From: Smithellaceae bacterium
Lineage (GTDB): Bacteria; Desulfobacterota; Syntrophia; Syntrophales; Smithellaceae
Length of the DNA: 64,000 nucleotides
Direction of reading: 5' to 3'
Assembly: GCA_028693285.1 (NCBI GenBank)
Contig: JAQUVQ010000003.1
Location: forward strand, 34,104-98,103
Below, one piece after another: positions 38,585 to 47,255 of the stretch (the stretch's first letter is position 1; each line of letters opens with the position of its first letter). The notes under the pieces were generated by a model that searched no databases, was not told where the DNA came from, and worked only from the letters and a program-made list of their open reading frames with translations. The position numbers and the translations under genes are program-made.

Positions 38585-39464
38585 TCTCCACCAGGCCGAA
38601 CAGGCCGTAGGGCTTCACCATCAGGATGAACACCAGCACGATATAGGGAACCACGTCTCTCAGCGACGGGGACAGATAGCCGCCCGTGAAGGTTTCCAGA
38701 AGGCCGATGATGATTCCGCCGATGATCGCCCCGCCGATGCTGTCCAGACCGCCCAGAATAACCACGGGAAACACTTTCAGGCCGATGGCGGACAAGTCGT
38801 GGACGTTTACGCCGTTGATGATGCCCAGAACGATGCCGCTCATGCAGGCCACCATCGCGGCGATCGCCCAGGAAAGCGCGAAGACGCGGCGGACGTGAAC
38901 GCCCAGCGAAAGGGCAGCTTTCTGATTGTCCGCCACCGAACGCATGAAGATGCCCTGTGACGACTTTTTAAAAAACAGGCCGAAGAGAACCAGAAATACG
39001 ACGCTGATGACCAGCGTGGCGGAATACACGGGCGCGATGTAGATTGAGCCCAGATGAAACTCCAGCGACGCGGGAAGGAACTCCGGATAGGTGTGCAGGT
39101 TGCCGCCCCAGACAAGCAGAATCAGGCCCTTGAACATGGCGGCCAGCCCTACCGTCAGCATAATGACGAAAATCAGTTTTTCGCCGATGAGCGGACGCAA
39201 AAAGAATTTTTCAATCAGGACGCCCAGGACAAAACAACCGATCAGCGTCAAAAGAAACGCCGCCGCGACCGGAATTTTTCCCCAGGTGACCAGGGACAGG
39301 AAAAAGAAGGCCCCCAGCGCCAGCAGTTCGCCGTGGGCAAAGTTGAGCACGCTGGACGCTTTGAAAATCATCACGAAGCCCATGGCGGAAATGCCGTAGA
39401 GCAGTCCGATGCAGACCCCGTTGACCAGCAATTGCAGAAAAAATTCCATAAACCGGTTCCTCAA
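38571..39464 (-). CDS. livH: Branched-chain amino acid-type ABC transporter permease LivH
   Basis: LLYGISAMGFVMIFKASSVLNFAHGELLALGAF; multi-TM. Confidence 0.95.
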   Translation of the reverse strand: MRNRFMEFFLQLLVNGVCIGLLYGISAMGFVMIFKASSVLNFAHGELLALGAFFFLSLVTWGKIPVAAAFLLTLIGCFVLGVLIEKFFLRPLIGEKLIFVIMLTVGLAAMFKGLILLVWGGNLHTYPEFLPASLEFHLGSIYIAPVYSATLVISVVFLVLFGLFFKKSSQGIFMRSVADNQKAALSLGVHVRRVFALSWAIAAMVACMSGIVLGIINGVNVHDLSAIGLKVFPVVILGGLDSIGGAIIGGIIIGLLETFTGGYLSPSLRDVVPYIVLVFILMVKPYGLFGLVEIERV

Positions 39465-41389
39465 TCCACGCTGATGATGTTGATGATGGTTTCGATCTCG
39501 CCGATTCTGCCGTCGCGGTAGCGGATTTTCCCCGTCACCGGCACGTTTTGCGCTCCTGCATACATCGCTTCAATGATCTTGATGTACAGGCCGTAAACGA
39601 AGCGCCTGCGCACTTTTCCGGTGCGCGTCAGTTCGTCGTCGTCCGCGTCCAGCAGTTTGTAGAGCAGGACGAACTTTTTGATCTTCATCACCTCGGGAAG
39701 CTGGCCGTTCACCTCGCGGACTTCCCGTAAAATCATTTCCTCCACGGCTTTCTGCTGGGAGAGATCCATGTAGGTCGTGTAGGGTATCATCCTTTCTTCC
39801 GCCCAGCTGCCGACATTGCCCAGATCAATGTTGATCATGGCGGTGATGAAGGGCCTCGCCTCGCCGAACGTGACCGCTTCCTTGATATAGGGGCTGAACT
39901 TGAGCCTTGTTTCGATGAAGTCCGGCGAGAAGGCGTCGCCGCTCTTGTTGCGGATGATGTCTTCCTTGCGGCCGATAATCAGCAGGTGGCCGTCCTCGTC
40001 GATGTAGCCCGCGTCTCCGGTTTTCAGCCAGCCGTTTTCAAACGCCGCCTCCGTGGACTGGTAGTCGTTGTAGTATCCGGAAAAATTGGCCTCCGACTTG
40101 ACCAGCACTTCCTGATCCTCGGCCAGTTTGATGCTTGTGTTCGGAAGCGGCTTGCCGACGGTTTCCAGCTTGACCTCGTCGTCCGGCTGAATCTGAAAAA
40201 TCCCGCAGGATTCCGTCAGCCCGTAACACTGCTTCAGATTCAGGCCGATCGCCCGGAAAAACCCGATGACGTCGGGGCTGATCGGGTGGCCGCCGGTAAA
40301 GGCGCTGTGAAAACGGGAACAGCCCAGACGGTCCAGCAAAGGATTGTAAACCGCGAGCGTCAGGAATCGGTACAAGAGGCCCAGCGGCCAGGAAATGCTT
40401 TCTCTGCGCAATTTTTTTCCGACGACCTCTCTGCCGACGCTTTCCCCCAGGTAAAAGAGCTTCCTTTTGAGCCAGCCCGCGTCGGTGATTTTCACGCGGA
40501 TGCGGGAAGCCATGTCCTCCCAGAAGCGGGAGGCCGTAATGAGCAGGGACGGACCGATATCCCGGAAATCCTCCAGAACCGTCTCCGGCGTTTCCGGAAA
40601 GTTCATCGTCATCGCGCCCGCGAGCGCCACGCCCATGCCCCACATCTGGTCGACGATCCAGGCCGTCGGCGACATGGAGATCCAGTTTTCTTCCGGCCGA
40701 ATGTGCGCGGCTTCGACCCACTGATGCGCCATGGCGGCCAGGTTGTGGTGCGAGAGCATCGCGATTTTCGGCACGCCGGTGGTGCCGGAGGTCTGCATCA
40801 TGACGGCGATGTCCCGGGGCCTCCCTTTGCCGATTTCCGCATCGACATAATCCGGTTGATCGGCCATGTGCCTTTCACCCCGTTCCAGAAGCGCCGCGAA
40901 GCTGATCAGCCAGGGGTTGTCTTCATACGACGTCATGCCGGTGGGATCAACGTACACGACGAATCGCACCTGCGTCAGCTTGTCTTTGACTTCCAGAAGC
41001 TTGTCCACCTGCTCCTGGTCCTGCACGACGACCAGGGGGGAGCGGACGCGCCCGATGGAGAAGGCCAGTTCCTCGGCGATGGAAGAGGTGAAGAGATTGA
41101 GCGACGTCGCGCCCAGCGCATGCGCGGCCAGCTCGGAAAAGAGCCACTCCGGCGAATTGTTGACGATCATGCACAGATTGTCTCCCCGCGCCAGGTTCAG
41201 AGAGGCGAAGCCCGCCGCCGTTCTTTTGACGAAGGAGAAATATTCACCCCAGGTGTATTTCTTCCAGATGCCGAAGGCTTTTTCGCGGATGGCCGTTCTG
41301 GTGTCGCCGTATTTCCCGGCGTTTGCGGCCAGAAGCTGCGGCAGCGTGATCTGGTTTGGTTTGGGTGGGTGCGGGGTTGCCTTGTCCAA
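39461..41389 (-). CDS. Long-chain acyl-CoA synthetase (AMP-forming)
   Basis: 642 aa; MMQTSGTTGVPKIAMLSHHN, QCYGLTESCG, WLKTGDAGYIDEDGHLLIIGRKEDIIRNKSG. Start overlaps livG-side spacer; stop overlaps livH start. Confidence 0.93.
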   Translation of the reverse strand: MDKATPHPPKPNQITLPQLLAANAGKYGDTRTAIREKAFGIWKKYTWGEYFSFVKRTAAGFASLNLARGDNLCMIVNNSPEWLFSELAAHALGATSLNLFTSSIAEELAFSIGRVRSPLVVVQDQEQVDKLLEVKDKLTQVRFVVYVDPTGMTSYEDNPWLISFAALLERGERHMADQPDYVDAEIGKGRPRDIAVMMQTSGTTGVPKIAMLSHHNLAAMAHQWVEAAHIRPEENWISMSPTAWIVDQMWGMGVALAGAMTMNFPETPETVLEDFRDIGPSLLITASRFWEDMASRIRVKITDAGWLKRKLFYLGESVGREVVGKKLRRESISWPLGLLYRFLTLAVYNPLLDRLGCSRFHSAFTGGHPISPDVIGFFRAIGLNLKQCYGLTESCGIFQIQPDDEVKLETVGKPLPNTSIKLAEDQEVLVKSEANFSGYYNDYQSTEAAFENGWLKTGDAGYIDEDGHLLIIGRKEDIIRNKSGDAFSPDFIETRLKFSPYIKEAVTFGEARPFITAMINIDLGNVGSWAEERMIPYTTYMDLSQQKAVEEMILREVREVNGQLPEVMKIKKFVLLYKLLDADDDELTRTGKVRRRFVYGLYIKIIEAMYAGAQNVPVTGKIRYRDGRIGEIETIINIISVD

Positions 41390-41404
41390 AGCGCTTCGTC
41401 CTCT

Positions 41405-42235
41405 TTATTCCAGCGACTGCGCATCGCCGAGATACGCTTTAATCACTTCCGGATTGGCGCTGATGTCCGCGGGAGCACCCTCCCCCAGCTTCTCGCCAAA
41501 GTTCAGCACCATGACGTGCCGGGAGATGCTCATGACGATGGACATGTCATGCTCCACCAGCACCATCGTGAGGCCCCATCGTCCGTTCAGCTCCAGGAGA
41601 AAGCGCACCATGTCCTCTTTTTCTTCCAGATTCATTCCCGCGAACGGTTCATCCAGAATCAGAAGCCGCGGCTCCAGCGCCAGCGCCCTCCCCAATTCCA
41701 CGCGCTTCATCATTCCGTACGGCAGGGAGCCGACGGTTTGCTTGCGAATGGACTGCATTTCCAGAAAGTCGATGATTTCTTCGAGAATCCGGCGATGGCG
41801 GATTTCTTCTTCGCGGACGGACGGCGTAAAGAGGCACGAATGCAGAAAGCTGTAGCGGCAGTGGATGTGGCGGGCCAGCGTCAGGTTGGCGAGCACCGTC
41901 ATGCCCGGGAAAAGCTCGATGTTCTGAAACGTTCGGCCGATGCCGATGCCGACGAGCTGGTGCGTGTGCAGGTGCGTAATATCCCGGCCGTTGAAAACGA
42001 TGCTGCCCTGCTGAGGGCGGTAAAAGCCGGTAATGCAGTTCAGCAGGCTGGTCTTCCCCGCGCCGTTGGGACCGATCACCGCCGTGAGTTCGCCGGTGTG
42101 GACGGACAGATCCACGTCTTTGACCGCCACCACGCCGCCGAAACTCAGCCGCAGATTGCGAATCTCCAGTTCGGCTTTTTTATCTTCCTGGGGCCGGTTG
42201 ATCATGATCGAAGGCCGGCTGCGGAATGCTTTCAT
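41405..42235 (-). CDS. livG: Branched-chain amino acid-type ABC transporter ATP-binding protein LivG
   Basis: VIGPNGAGKTSLLNCITGFYRPQQG, LPYGMMKRVELGRALALEPRLLILDEPFAGMN. ORF track extends to 42271; ATG at 42235 chosen. Confidence 0.92.
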   Translation of the reverse strand: MKAFRSRPSIMINRPQEDKKAELEIRNLRLSFGGVVAVKDVDLSVHTGELTAVIGPNGAGKTSLLNCITGFYRPQQGSIVFNGRDITHLHTHQLVGIGIGRTFQNIELFPGMTVLANLTLARHIHCRYSFLHSCLFTPSVREEEIRHRRILEEIIDFLEMQSIRKQTVGSLPYGMMKRVELGRALALEPRLLILDEPFAGMNLEEKEDMVRFLLELNGRWGLTMVLVEHDMSIVMSISRHVMVLNFGEKLGEGAPADISANPEVIKAYLGDAQSLE

Positions 42236-42316
42236 AAACGCCTCTGGACGGGCTGGCCCGCCGCGCTTCATTGGCGCGGGAAGACCGCATGATCCGGTCC
42301 CCGCGCGCCTTTTGCC

Positions 42317-43525
42317 CTATCGCTTCAGAACTTTGATCTTGTCTTTTCCCGGAATGTAGAAATTTGTCAAGGGAATATACGTTCCGTTTTCCATCACTTT
42401 GACCATCCGGGCGGTGAAGGAGCCCTCATGGTTCGTTTTCGAGTAGCTGACCGCCGGAACCAGTCCGCCGAAATCTTCATTTTTCATGGATTCCATCGCG
42501 GCGTTGACGGTCTCGGGATTGATCACCTTTGATTTTTCCCAGGCCCGCAGAAACGCCCTTTCCATGATCATGCCGACCACAACGCCCTCCCAGTAGGACG
42601 CATCAAAACTTTTGACCGTCTTGTAGCGCTTCCACAATTCCTTCATCACCTCCATCCCCTTGGCTTTGTCCGAGGGCAATCCGCCGGGGAACTGCATGAC
42701 CAGGCGGTCGCGAATCAGCCCTCTGCCCATCCTGAAGAAGTCCGGATCGGTGGATGTCCAGGTTCCCAGAAACAGCGGATTGTATTTGATGCGGTCCGCG
42801 CTTTTGAAGGCGGTGATGATGGTGGAGGGCAGCATCTGAATGAAAATGTACTGGGCGCCTTTTTTCTGCAGGCGGAGAAGCTCCGTGTTGAGGTCCACGG
42901 TTCTGGGCGGGAATTCCTCGATCGCCACCAGTTGAACGCCCAGCTTTGCCGCGTATTCCCTGCTGGGTGCGTGAATCGATCGTCCGTAGGCATTGTTGTA
43001 GGTCAACAAACCGACTTTCGGCGCCCCATTGCCCGTGTGAATGGTTTTGATGTATTCAAGGACCGCCCGGCAATCCATCTTGTAACTTCCGAACGGCAGA
43101 TACATGTAGCCCACCGGCTTTTCCAGGATTTCCCAACTGGTGGAGTAATTGATCGTCGGCACTTTGTGCTTCTGGACGATGGGTTTCGCGGCCAGACCTT
43201 CGCCGGCGCCCCACGTGGCGATCATGTCCACTTTGTCCTGCAGAATGAATTTTTGAACGGCGGCCTGCGCCTCCGGCACCTTGTAGGCGGTGTCCATCGT
43301 GATCATTTCAATTTTGCGGCCGCCCACGCCGCCTTTTTCCTCATTGACGTAGCGGAAGTAGTCCCGCTGCCCTTTTTCATGAAACTGCCCCCAACTGGAT
43401 GCCGGCCCCGTGAGATTGATGGCCGCCCCGACTTTGATGGCTTTGGTCTGGGCGACGGCCTGCCCCGTCAAGGCCGTCATCGCCAAGATGCCCATCACAA
43501 GTAAAATCCTGCCGATTGTCTTCAT
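42317..43525 (-). CDS. ABC transporter periplasmic substrate-binding protein (LivK/Peripla_BP_6)
   Basis: 402 aa; signal peptide MKTIGRILLVMGILAMTALTGQAVAQ, IKVGAAINLTGPASSWGQ. Confidence 0.93.
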   Translation of the reverse strand: MKTIGRILLVMGILAMTALTGQAVAQTKAIKVGAAINLTGPASSWGQFHEKGQRDYFRYVNEEKGGVGGRKIEMITMDTAYKVPEAQAAVQKFILQDKVDMIATWGAGEGLAAKPIVQKHKVPTINYSTSWEILEKPVGYMYLPFGSYKMDCRAVLEYIKTIHTGNGAPKVGLLTYNNAYGRSIHAPSREYAAKLGVQLVAIEEFPPRTVDLNTELLRLQKKGAQYIFIQMLPSTIITAFKSADRIKYNPLFLGTWTSTDPDFFRMGRGLIRDRLVMQFPGGLPSDKAKGMEVMKELWKRYKTVKSFDASYWEGVVVGMIMERAFLRAWEKSKVINPETVNAAMESMKNEDFGGLVPAVSYSKTNHEGSFTARMVKVMENGTYIPLTNFYIPGKDKIKVLKR

Positions 43526-43561
43526 GGTCCCCTCCCCCTGTTTTGGTTTTGCGATTTTTAA

Positions 43562-43602
43562 ATAAAAAAAAACCGTGGGCGAATTTTCATCCGCCCACGG
43601 TT
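43562..43602 (-). terminator. Rho-independent terminator
   Basis: Perfect 11-bp stem AACCGTGGGCG (43571-43581) / CGCCCACGGTT (43592-43602); minus-strand read continues into a run of T (plus-strand AAAAAAAAA). Confidence 0.9.
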
Positions 43603-43621
43603 CATTTCCCTTGATGTCAGG

Positions 43622-43717
43622 TCATGATACGTCCAGGCAGATCCTGTCGCCGATAAAGCTAAAGAAGAAAAAGCCGACTGTCTGAACGTTGAACTGTGTT
43701 TTCATCATTTGCATCAT
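43622..43717 (-). CDS. Candidate small ORF, 28-31 aa, MMQMMKTQFNVQTVGFFFFSFIGDRICLDVS
   Basis: My minus-strand reading; AAGGGA SD (43718-43723) 9 nt before ATG 43708; own promoter and terminator. Below the ORF-track cutoff. Confidence 0.5.
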   Translation of the reverse strand: MMQMMKTQFNVQTVGFFFFSFIGDRICLDVS

Positions 43718-43729
43718 TCCCTTGCGCGG

Positions 43730-43758
43730 CATATAGGCAAACAGCGGGCAAAAGTCAA
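43730..43758 (-). promoter_or_regulatory. Putative promoter of the 43622-43717 small ORF
   Basis: Minus strand TTGACT (43758-43753), 17-nt spacer, TATATG (43735-43730). Confidence 0.5.
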
Positions 43759-43797
43759 GAAAAATATTTTCCACCGGTTTTTTTATCGGATCCCCCG

Positions 43798-45087
43798 CTA
43801 TCCCCGCTCATCCATCGGAATGTAGTGCCGCAGGTTGCTGCCGGTATAAATCTGCCGCGGACGTCCGATCTTCAAGGGCACCGTATCATGCATTTCTTTC
43901 CACTGCGCGATCATGCCCGGCAAACGGCCGATGGCAAACATGACCGTGAACATATTGGTGGGAATGCCGATCATCCGGTACAGGATGCCGCTGTAAAAAT
44001 CGACATTGGGATACAGCTTGCGCTGAATGAAAAAATCATCCTTCAGGGCCGCGTCTTCCAGCTCCATGGCGATATTGATCAGCGGGTCCTGATAATTGTG
44101 CTTCTTGAAAATGGTTTCGCAGTACTGCTTCAGAATCCGGGCGCGGGGATCGTAGTTTTTATACACCCGGTGGCCGAAGCCGAAAAGCCGGAACTTGCTC
44201 GTTTTGTCTTTGGCCGAATCGATGCAGCTTTGAATCGACAGCTTGCTGCCTTTGATCTCTTCCAGCATCTCGATCACCTTCTGGTTGGCGCCTCCGTGCA
44301 ACGGACCCCAGAGCGCGCAAATGCCGGAGCAGATCGACGCGTACAGATTGGCCATGCTGCTGCCCACCAGACGGACGGCGGACGTGCTGCAGTTCTGCTC
44401 ATGGTCGGCGTGCAAAATCATCAGCGTGGAAAGAGCCCGCTCGATGTCCGGATCCGGCACATAGGGATTCACCGGAGAATCGAACATCATGTAGAGAAAA
44501 TTGGACGCGTATTTCAGGTCCCGTTTGGGATAGACATGCGGGTGGCCGATGCTGTGCTTGTAGGAGTACGCCGCGATGGTGCGGATGCGGGAAATCAGCG
44601 ACGCGGCCATCAGATCAAACGTCTCGGCCCGGAAATCTTCCGTGAAATAATCCGTGTAGTACACGGACATGGAATTTACCATCGTGGCCAGAATCGCCAT
44701 CGGATGGGCGGTCGGCGGAAACCCGTCGAAGAACCGCAGCATTTCCTCGTGAATCATGGAGTTCTGCGTCAGCCGCTGGGAAAAAAGCTGCTGCTGCTCC
44801 CGGTTGGGAAGCTCCCCGTAGATGAGCAGGTAGGCCACCTCGGTAAAGCTTGCTTTTTCGGCGAGCTCCTCGATGGGAATTCCGCGGTATCGCAAAATTC
44901 CCTTGTCTCCGTCGATATACGTAATGGAGGAAATGCAGGAGCCGGTGTTCTGATAGCCGACGTCCAGTGTAATCAGACCCGTATCCTGTCTCAGTCTGGA
45001 TATGTCGATGCCTTTTTCGTTTTCCGTTCCCTCAACGATCGGCAGCTCGCACGTCATTCCATTGAGCTTCAGCGTTGCTTTTTCCAT
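43798..45087 (-). CDS. gltA: Citrate synthase
   Basis: MEKATLKLNGMTCELPIVEGTENEKGIDISRLRQDTGLITLDVGYQNTGSCISSITYIDGDKGILRYRGIPIEEL; GFGHRVYKNYDPRA. Confidence 0.97.
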   Translation of the reverse strand: MEKATLKLNGMTCELPIVEGTENEKGIDISRLRQDTGLITLDVGYQNTGSCISSITYIDGDKGILRYRGIPIEELAEKASFTEVAYLLIYGELPNREQQQLFSQRLTQNSMIHEEMLRFFDGFPPTAHPMAILATMVNSMSVYYTDYFTEDFRAETFDLMAASLISRIRTIAAYSYKHSIGHPHVYPKRDLKYASNFLYMMFDSPVNPYVPDPDIERALSTLMILHADHEQNCSTSAVRLVGSSMANLYASICSGICALWGPLHGGANQKVIEMLEEIKGSKLSIQSCIDSAKDKTSKFRLFGFGHRVYKNYDPRARILKQYCETIFKKHNYQDPLINIAMELEDAALKDDFFIQRKLYPNVDFYSGILYRMIGIPTNMFTVMFAIGRLPGMIAQWKEMHDTVPLKIGRPRQIYTGSNLRHYIPMDERG

Positions 45088-45130
45088 TTTGTCCTTCACC
45101 CCTTGCAAACCCCGGCCCATCCAGCCGTTT

Positions 45131-45148
45131 TGTAAATGTTTCTTTACA
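45131..45148. promoter_or_regulatory. Dyad TGTAAA-N6-TTTACA upstream of gltA (operator candidate)
   Basis: TGTAAATGTTTCTTTACA, perfect 6-bp half-sites, about 45 nt upstream of the gltA start. Confidence 0.4.
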
Positions 45149-45235
45149 TGAAAGGCGCTGATCTGACAACACGATTTTTTATTTCTAAATTCTTTTTCCC
45201 GTCCCCGCCGCCGCCCACCGCGCTGAAAACCACCC

Positions 45236-45264
45236 TTGAATTATCAATTTTTAAGTGCTAGAAG
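45236..45264 (+). promoter_or_regulatory. Putative promoter for the CsgG-like/FG-GAP gene
   Basis: TTGAAT (45236-45241), 17-nt spacer, TAGAAG (45259-45264). Confidence 0.35.
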
Positions 45265-45311
45265 CACAGGCAGTTTCCATTATCAAAAGCCGTCAACAAC
45301 GGAGTGAAAAA

Positions 45312-47048
45312 ATGAAAAAAATAATGATCGGTTTTTGCCTTCTAGCGGCGCTGCTGATGGCGGCGACGCTCACGGCAAAGGAAAAATACACGGTGACAAT
45401 TCTGCCCTTCGCGCTGCACAGCGCTGAAAACATTGAATATGTGCGTCAGGGAATCAACGACATGCTGATCAGCCGGATTTCCGGAGCCGACAAAATTGAT
45501 GTTACGCGCAAAGAAGTCGTTTCGGACGTCCTGAAGAAAACAGGCGGAAAGGAGCTCGGCCTGGCGGATGTTCAGGACATCGGCCGGCAGTTGAATTCCG
45601 ACTACGTGGTCTGGGGCAGCATTACCAAGATCGGAAAAAGCATCAGCATCGACGGAAAGCTGATCGACATCACCGGAGGGAAATCGGACGTCGGCATTTT
45701 CTCCCAGTCCCAGACCCTCGACGAAGTCATTCCCAAAATCAACGATTTTTCGCAGCGCATCGTCCGGCATATCACCGGAGGGGCCGCCGCGGAAAGCGCT
45801 CCGGCTGCGGTGTCCACCGCGCCGGCCGCCGCCCCGCCGCCTGTTCCCGGCGCGTCCCGCGAAGCGCAGATCATCGCCGGCATGAAATCCGGAAAAGGCA
45901 AAGGAACCCTGACTTCGATGATCAACGCGGAATTCATCAATTCGTCCGATCCGCTCGATCGCAAGAAGGGCTTCTGGATGAGCCAGCAGTTCAAGACGGA
46001 ATTCAACGGGATGGACGTCGGCGACGTCAACCGCGACGGTCGGAACGAAGTAGTCATCATTGACCCCCACAATGTATATATTTACCTGAAGACCAAGGAC
46101 AACTTGCAGCTGCTCAAGCAGATCAAGGGAAAATCCTACCATAAATACATCTCCGTGGACGTGGCGGACATCAACAAAGACGGCACGCCGGAGATCATCG
46201 TGACGTCGCTCAACGACCGGCTGCTCAATTCTTTCGTTCTTCAGTACGAGGACGGCGACTACAAAACAATTGCCTCCGATATCCGTTATTTCCTGAGGGT
46301 GATCATCCCTTCCTCGGGCGCGCCCGTTCTGCTGGGGCAGGCCTATGGACTGGGAAGCTTTCACGACGGCCAGGGCGGCCGGGTTTTCGATACGCAGATT
46401 TATGAAATCGTCTGGCGGGACGGGAAATACGTCGAGGGGGATAAGCAGAAAATCCCGGTCGGATTGTCTATTTACGGGCTGACCCTTGACACGCTGGGCG
46501 CGGGAACCAGCGAGAAAATCATCGCGCTCGACGAGCTGGACTACCTGTGCATCATTACGCCGACGACCAAGCCGCTGAGCCGGATTTTTTCCTTTGGATT
46601 CAGCCCCGATGAACTGATCTGGAGAAGCGACTCCCAGTACGGCGGCAGCAACAACTACATCGACAACGTGGACAAGCAGAAGCAGCAGTCTTCGGAGGCC
46701 ACGCAGGAGGACAGTGTTTTTGCCAATCTGAGAATCGTGATGTTCGACACGAACAACGACGGCAAAAAGGAAATGATCATCGTCAAAAACCTTTCGTCGG
46801 TCGGACGCATCTTTAAAAACCTGAAGCTTTTCTCCTCGAGCGAAATCTATAACCTGGAGTGGGACGGCCTCGGCATGGCGGAAAACTGGCGGACGAAGAA
46901 AATCAACGGCTATGTCGCGGACTACTGCTTCAAGGACGTGGACAATGACGGCAAACCGGAAATTGTCCTGGCGCTGGTCCAGTCCGTCGGCGCGACGCTC
47001 AGCGAGAGAAGCGTTCTGGTCGTGTATGAACTGGAAATGCCGCAATAG
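45312..47048 (+). CDS. Secreted protein: CsgG/TolB-like N-terminal domain plus FG-GAP/VCBS repeats
   Basis: Signal peptide from ATG 45312; KYTVTILPFALHSAENIEYVRQGINDMLISRIS...LNSDYVVWGSITKIGKSISIDGKLID; Ala/Pro linker; DVNRDGRNEVVIID, DINKDGTPEIIVT, DTNNDGKKEMIIV, DVDNDGKPEIVLA repeats. Confidence 0.82.
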   Translation: MKKIMIGFCLLAALLMAATLTAKEKYTVTILPFALHSAENIEYVRQGINDMLISRISGADKIDVTRKEVVSDVLKKTGGKELGLADVQDIGRQLNSDYVVWGSITKIGKSISIDGKLIDITGGKSDVGIFSQSQTLDEVIPKINDFSQRIVRHITGGAAAESAPAAVSTAPAAAPPPVPGASREAQIIAGMKSGKGKGTLTSMINAEFINSSDPLDRKKGFWMSQQFKTEFNGMDVGDVNRDGRNEVVIIDPHNVYIYLKTKDNLQLLKQIKGKSYHKYISVDVADINKDGTPEIIVTSLNDRLLNSFVLQYEDGDYKTIASDIRYFLRVIIPSSGAPVLLGQAYGLGSFHDGQGGRVFDTQIYEIVWRDGKYVEGDKQKIPVGLSIYGLTLDTLGAGTSEKIIALDELDYLCIITPTTKPLSRIFSFGFSPDELIWRSDSQYGGSNNYIDNVDKQKQQSSEATQEDSVFANLRIVMFDTNNDGKKEMIIVKNLSSVGRIFKNLKLFSSSEIYNLEWDGLGMAENWRTKKINGYVADYCFKDVDNDGKPEIVLALVQSVGATLSERSVLVVYELEMPQ

Positions 47049-47115
47049 GTATTGACAAACGCCGGACTCTTCGATATAGCCTCCGGCGGCTTTGCGCACA
47101 ACGATTGCTTTTCAA

Positions 47116-47192
47116 GGCGGTGTAGCTCAGTTGGTCAGAGCATACGGCTCATATCCGTAGTGTCCCTGGTTCAAATCCAGGCACCGCCACCA
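47116..47192 (+). tRNA. tRNA-Met (anticodon CAT)
   Basis: GGCGGTGTAGCTCAGTTGGTCAGAGCATACGGCTCATATCCGTAGTGTCCCTGGTTCAAATCCAGGCACCGCCACCA; acceptor GGCGGTG/CACCGCC, anticodon arm TACGG-CTCATAT-CCGTA, T-loop GTTCAAAT, encoded CCA. Elongator Met favoured over Ile2(CAT). Confidence 0.93.
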
Positions 47193-47255
47193 TTTCATCC
47201 TTCCGCGATGTCAACGCCTGGATATTGCAAATCATTTTAATAAAACGGGAAACTC

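Noticed and set aside
39986-42292. 768-aa plus-strand ORF opposite acyl-CoA synthetase and livG
   Set aside because: Spans two well-supported minus-strand genes and their junction; no domain signal, so a spurious antisense frame.
45342-47099. 585-aa minus-strand ORF opposite the FG-GAP gene
   Set aside because: Antisense frame; plus-strand product has signal peptide and repeats.
47116-47192. tRNA-Met as an integration site for a genomic island
   Set aside because: No integrase, no duplicated tRNA 3' end and ordinary housekeeping genes on both sides.
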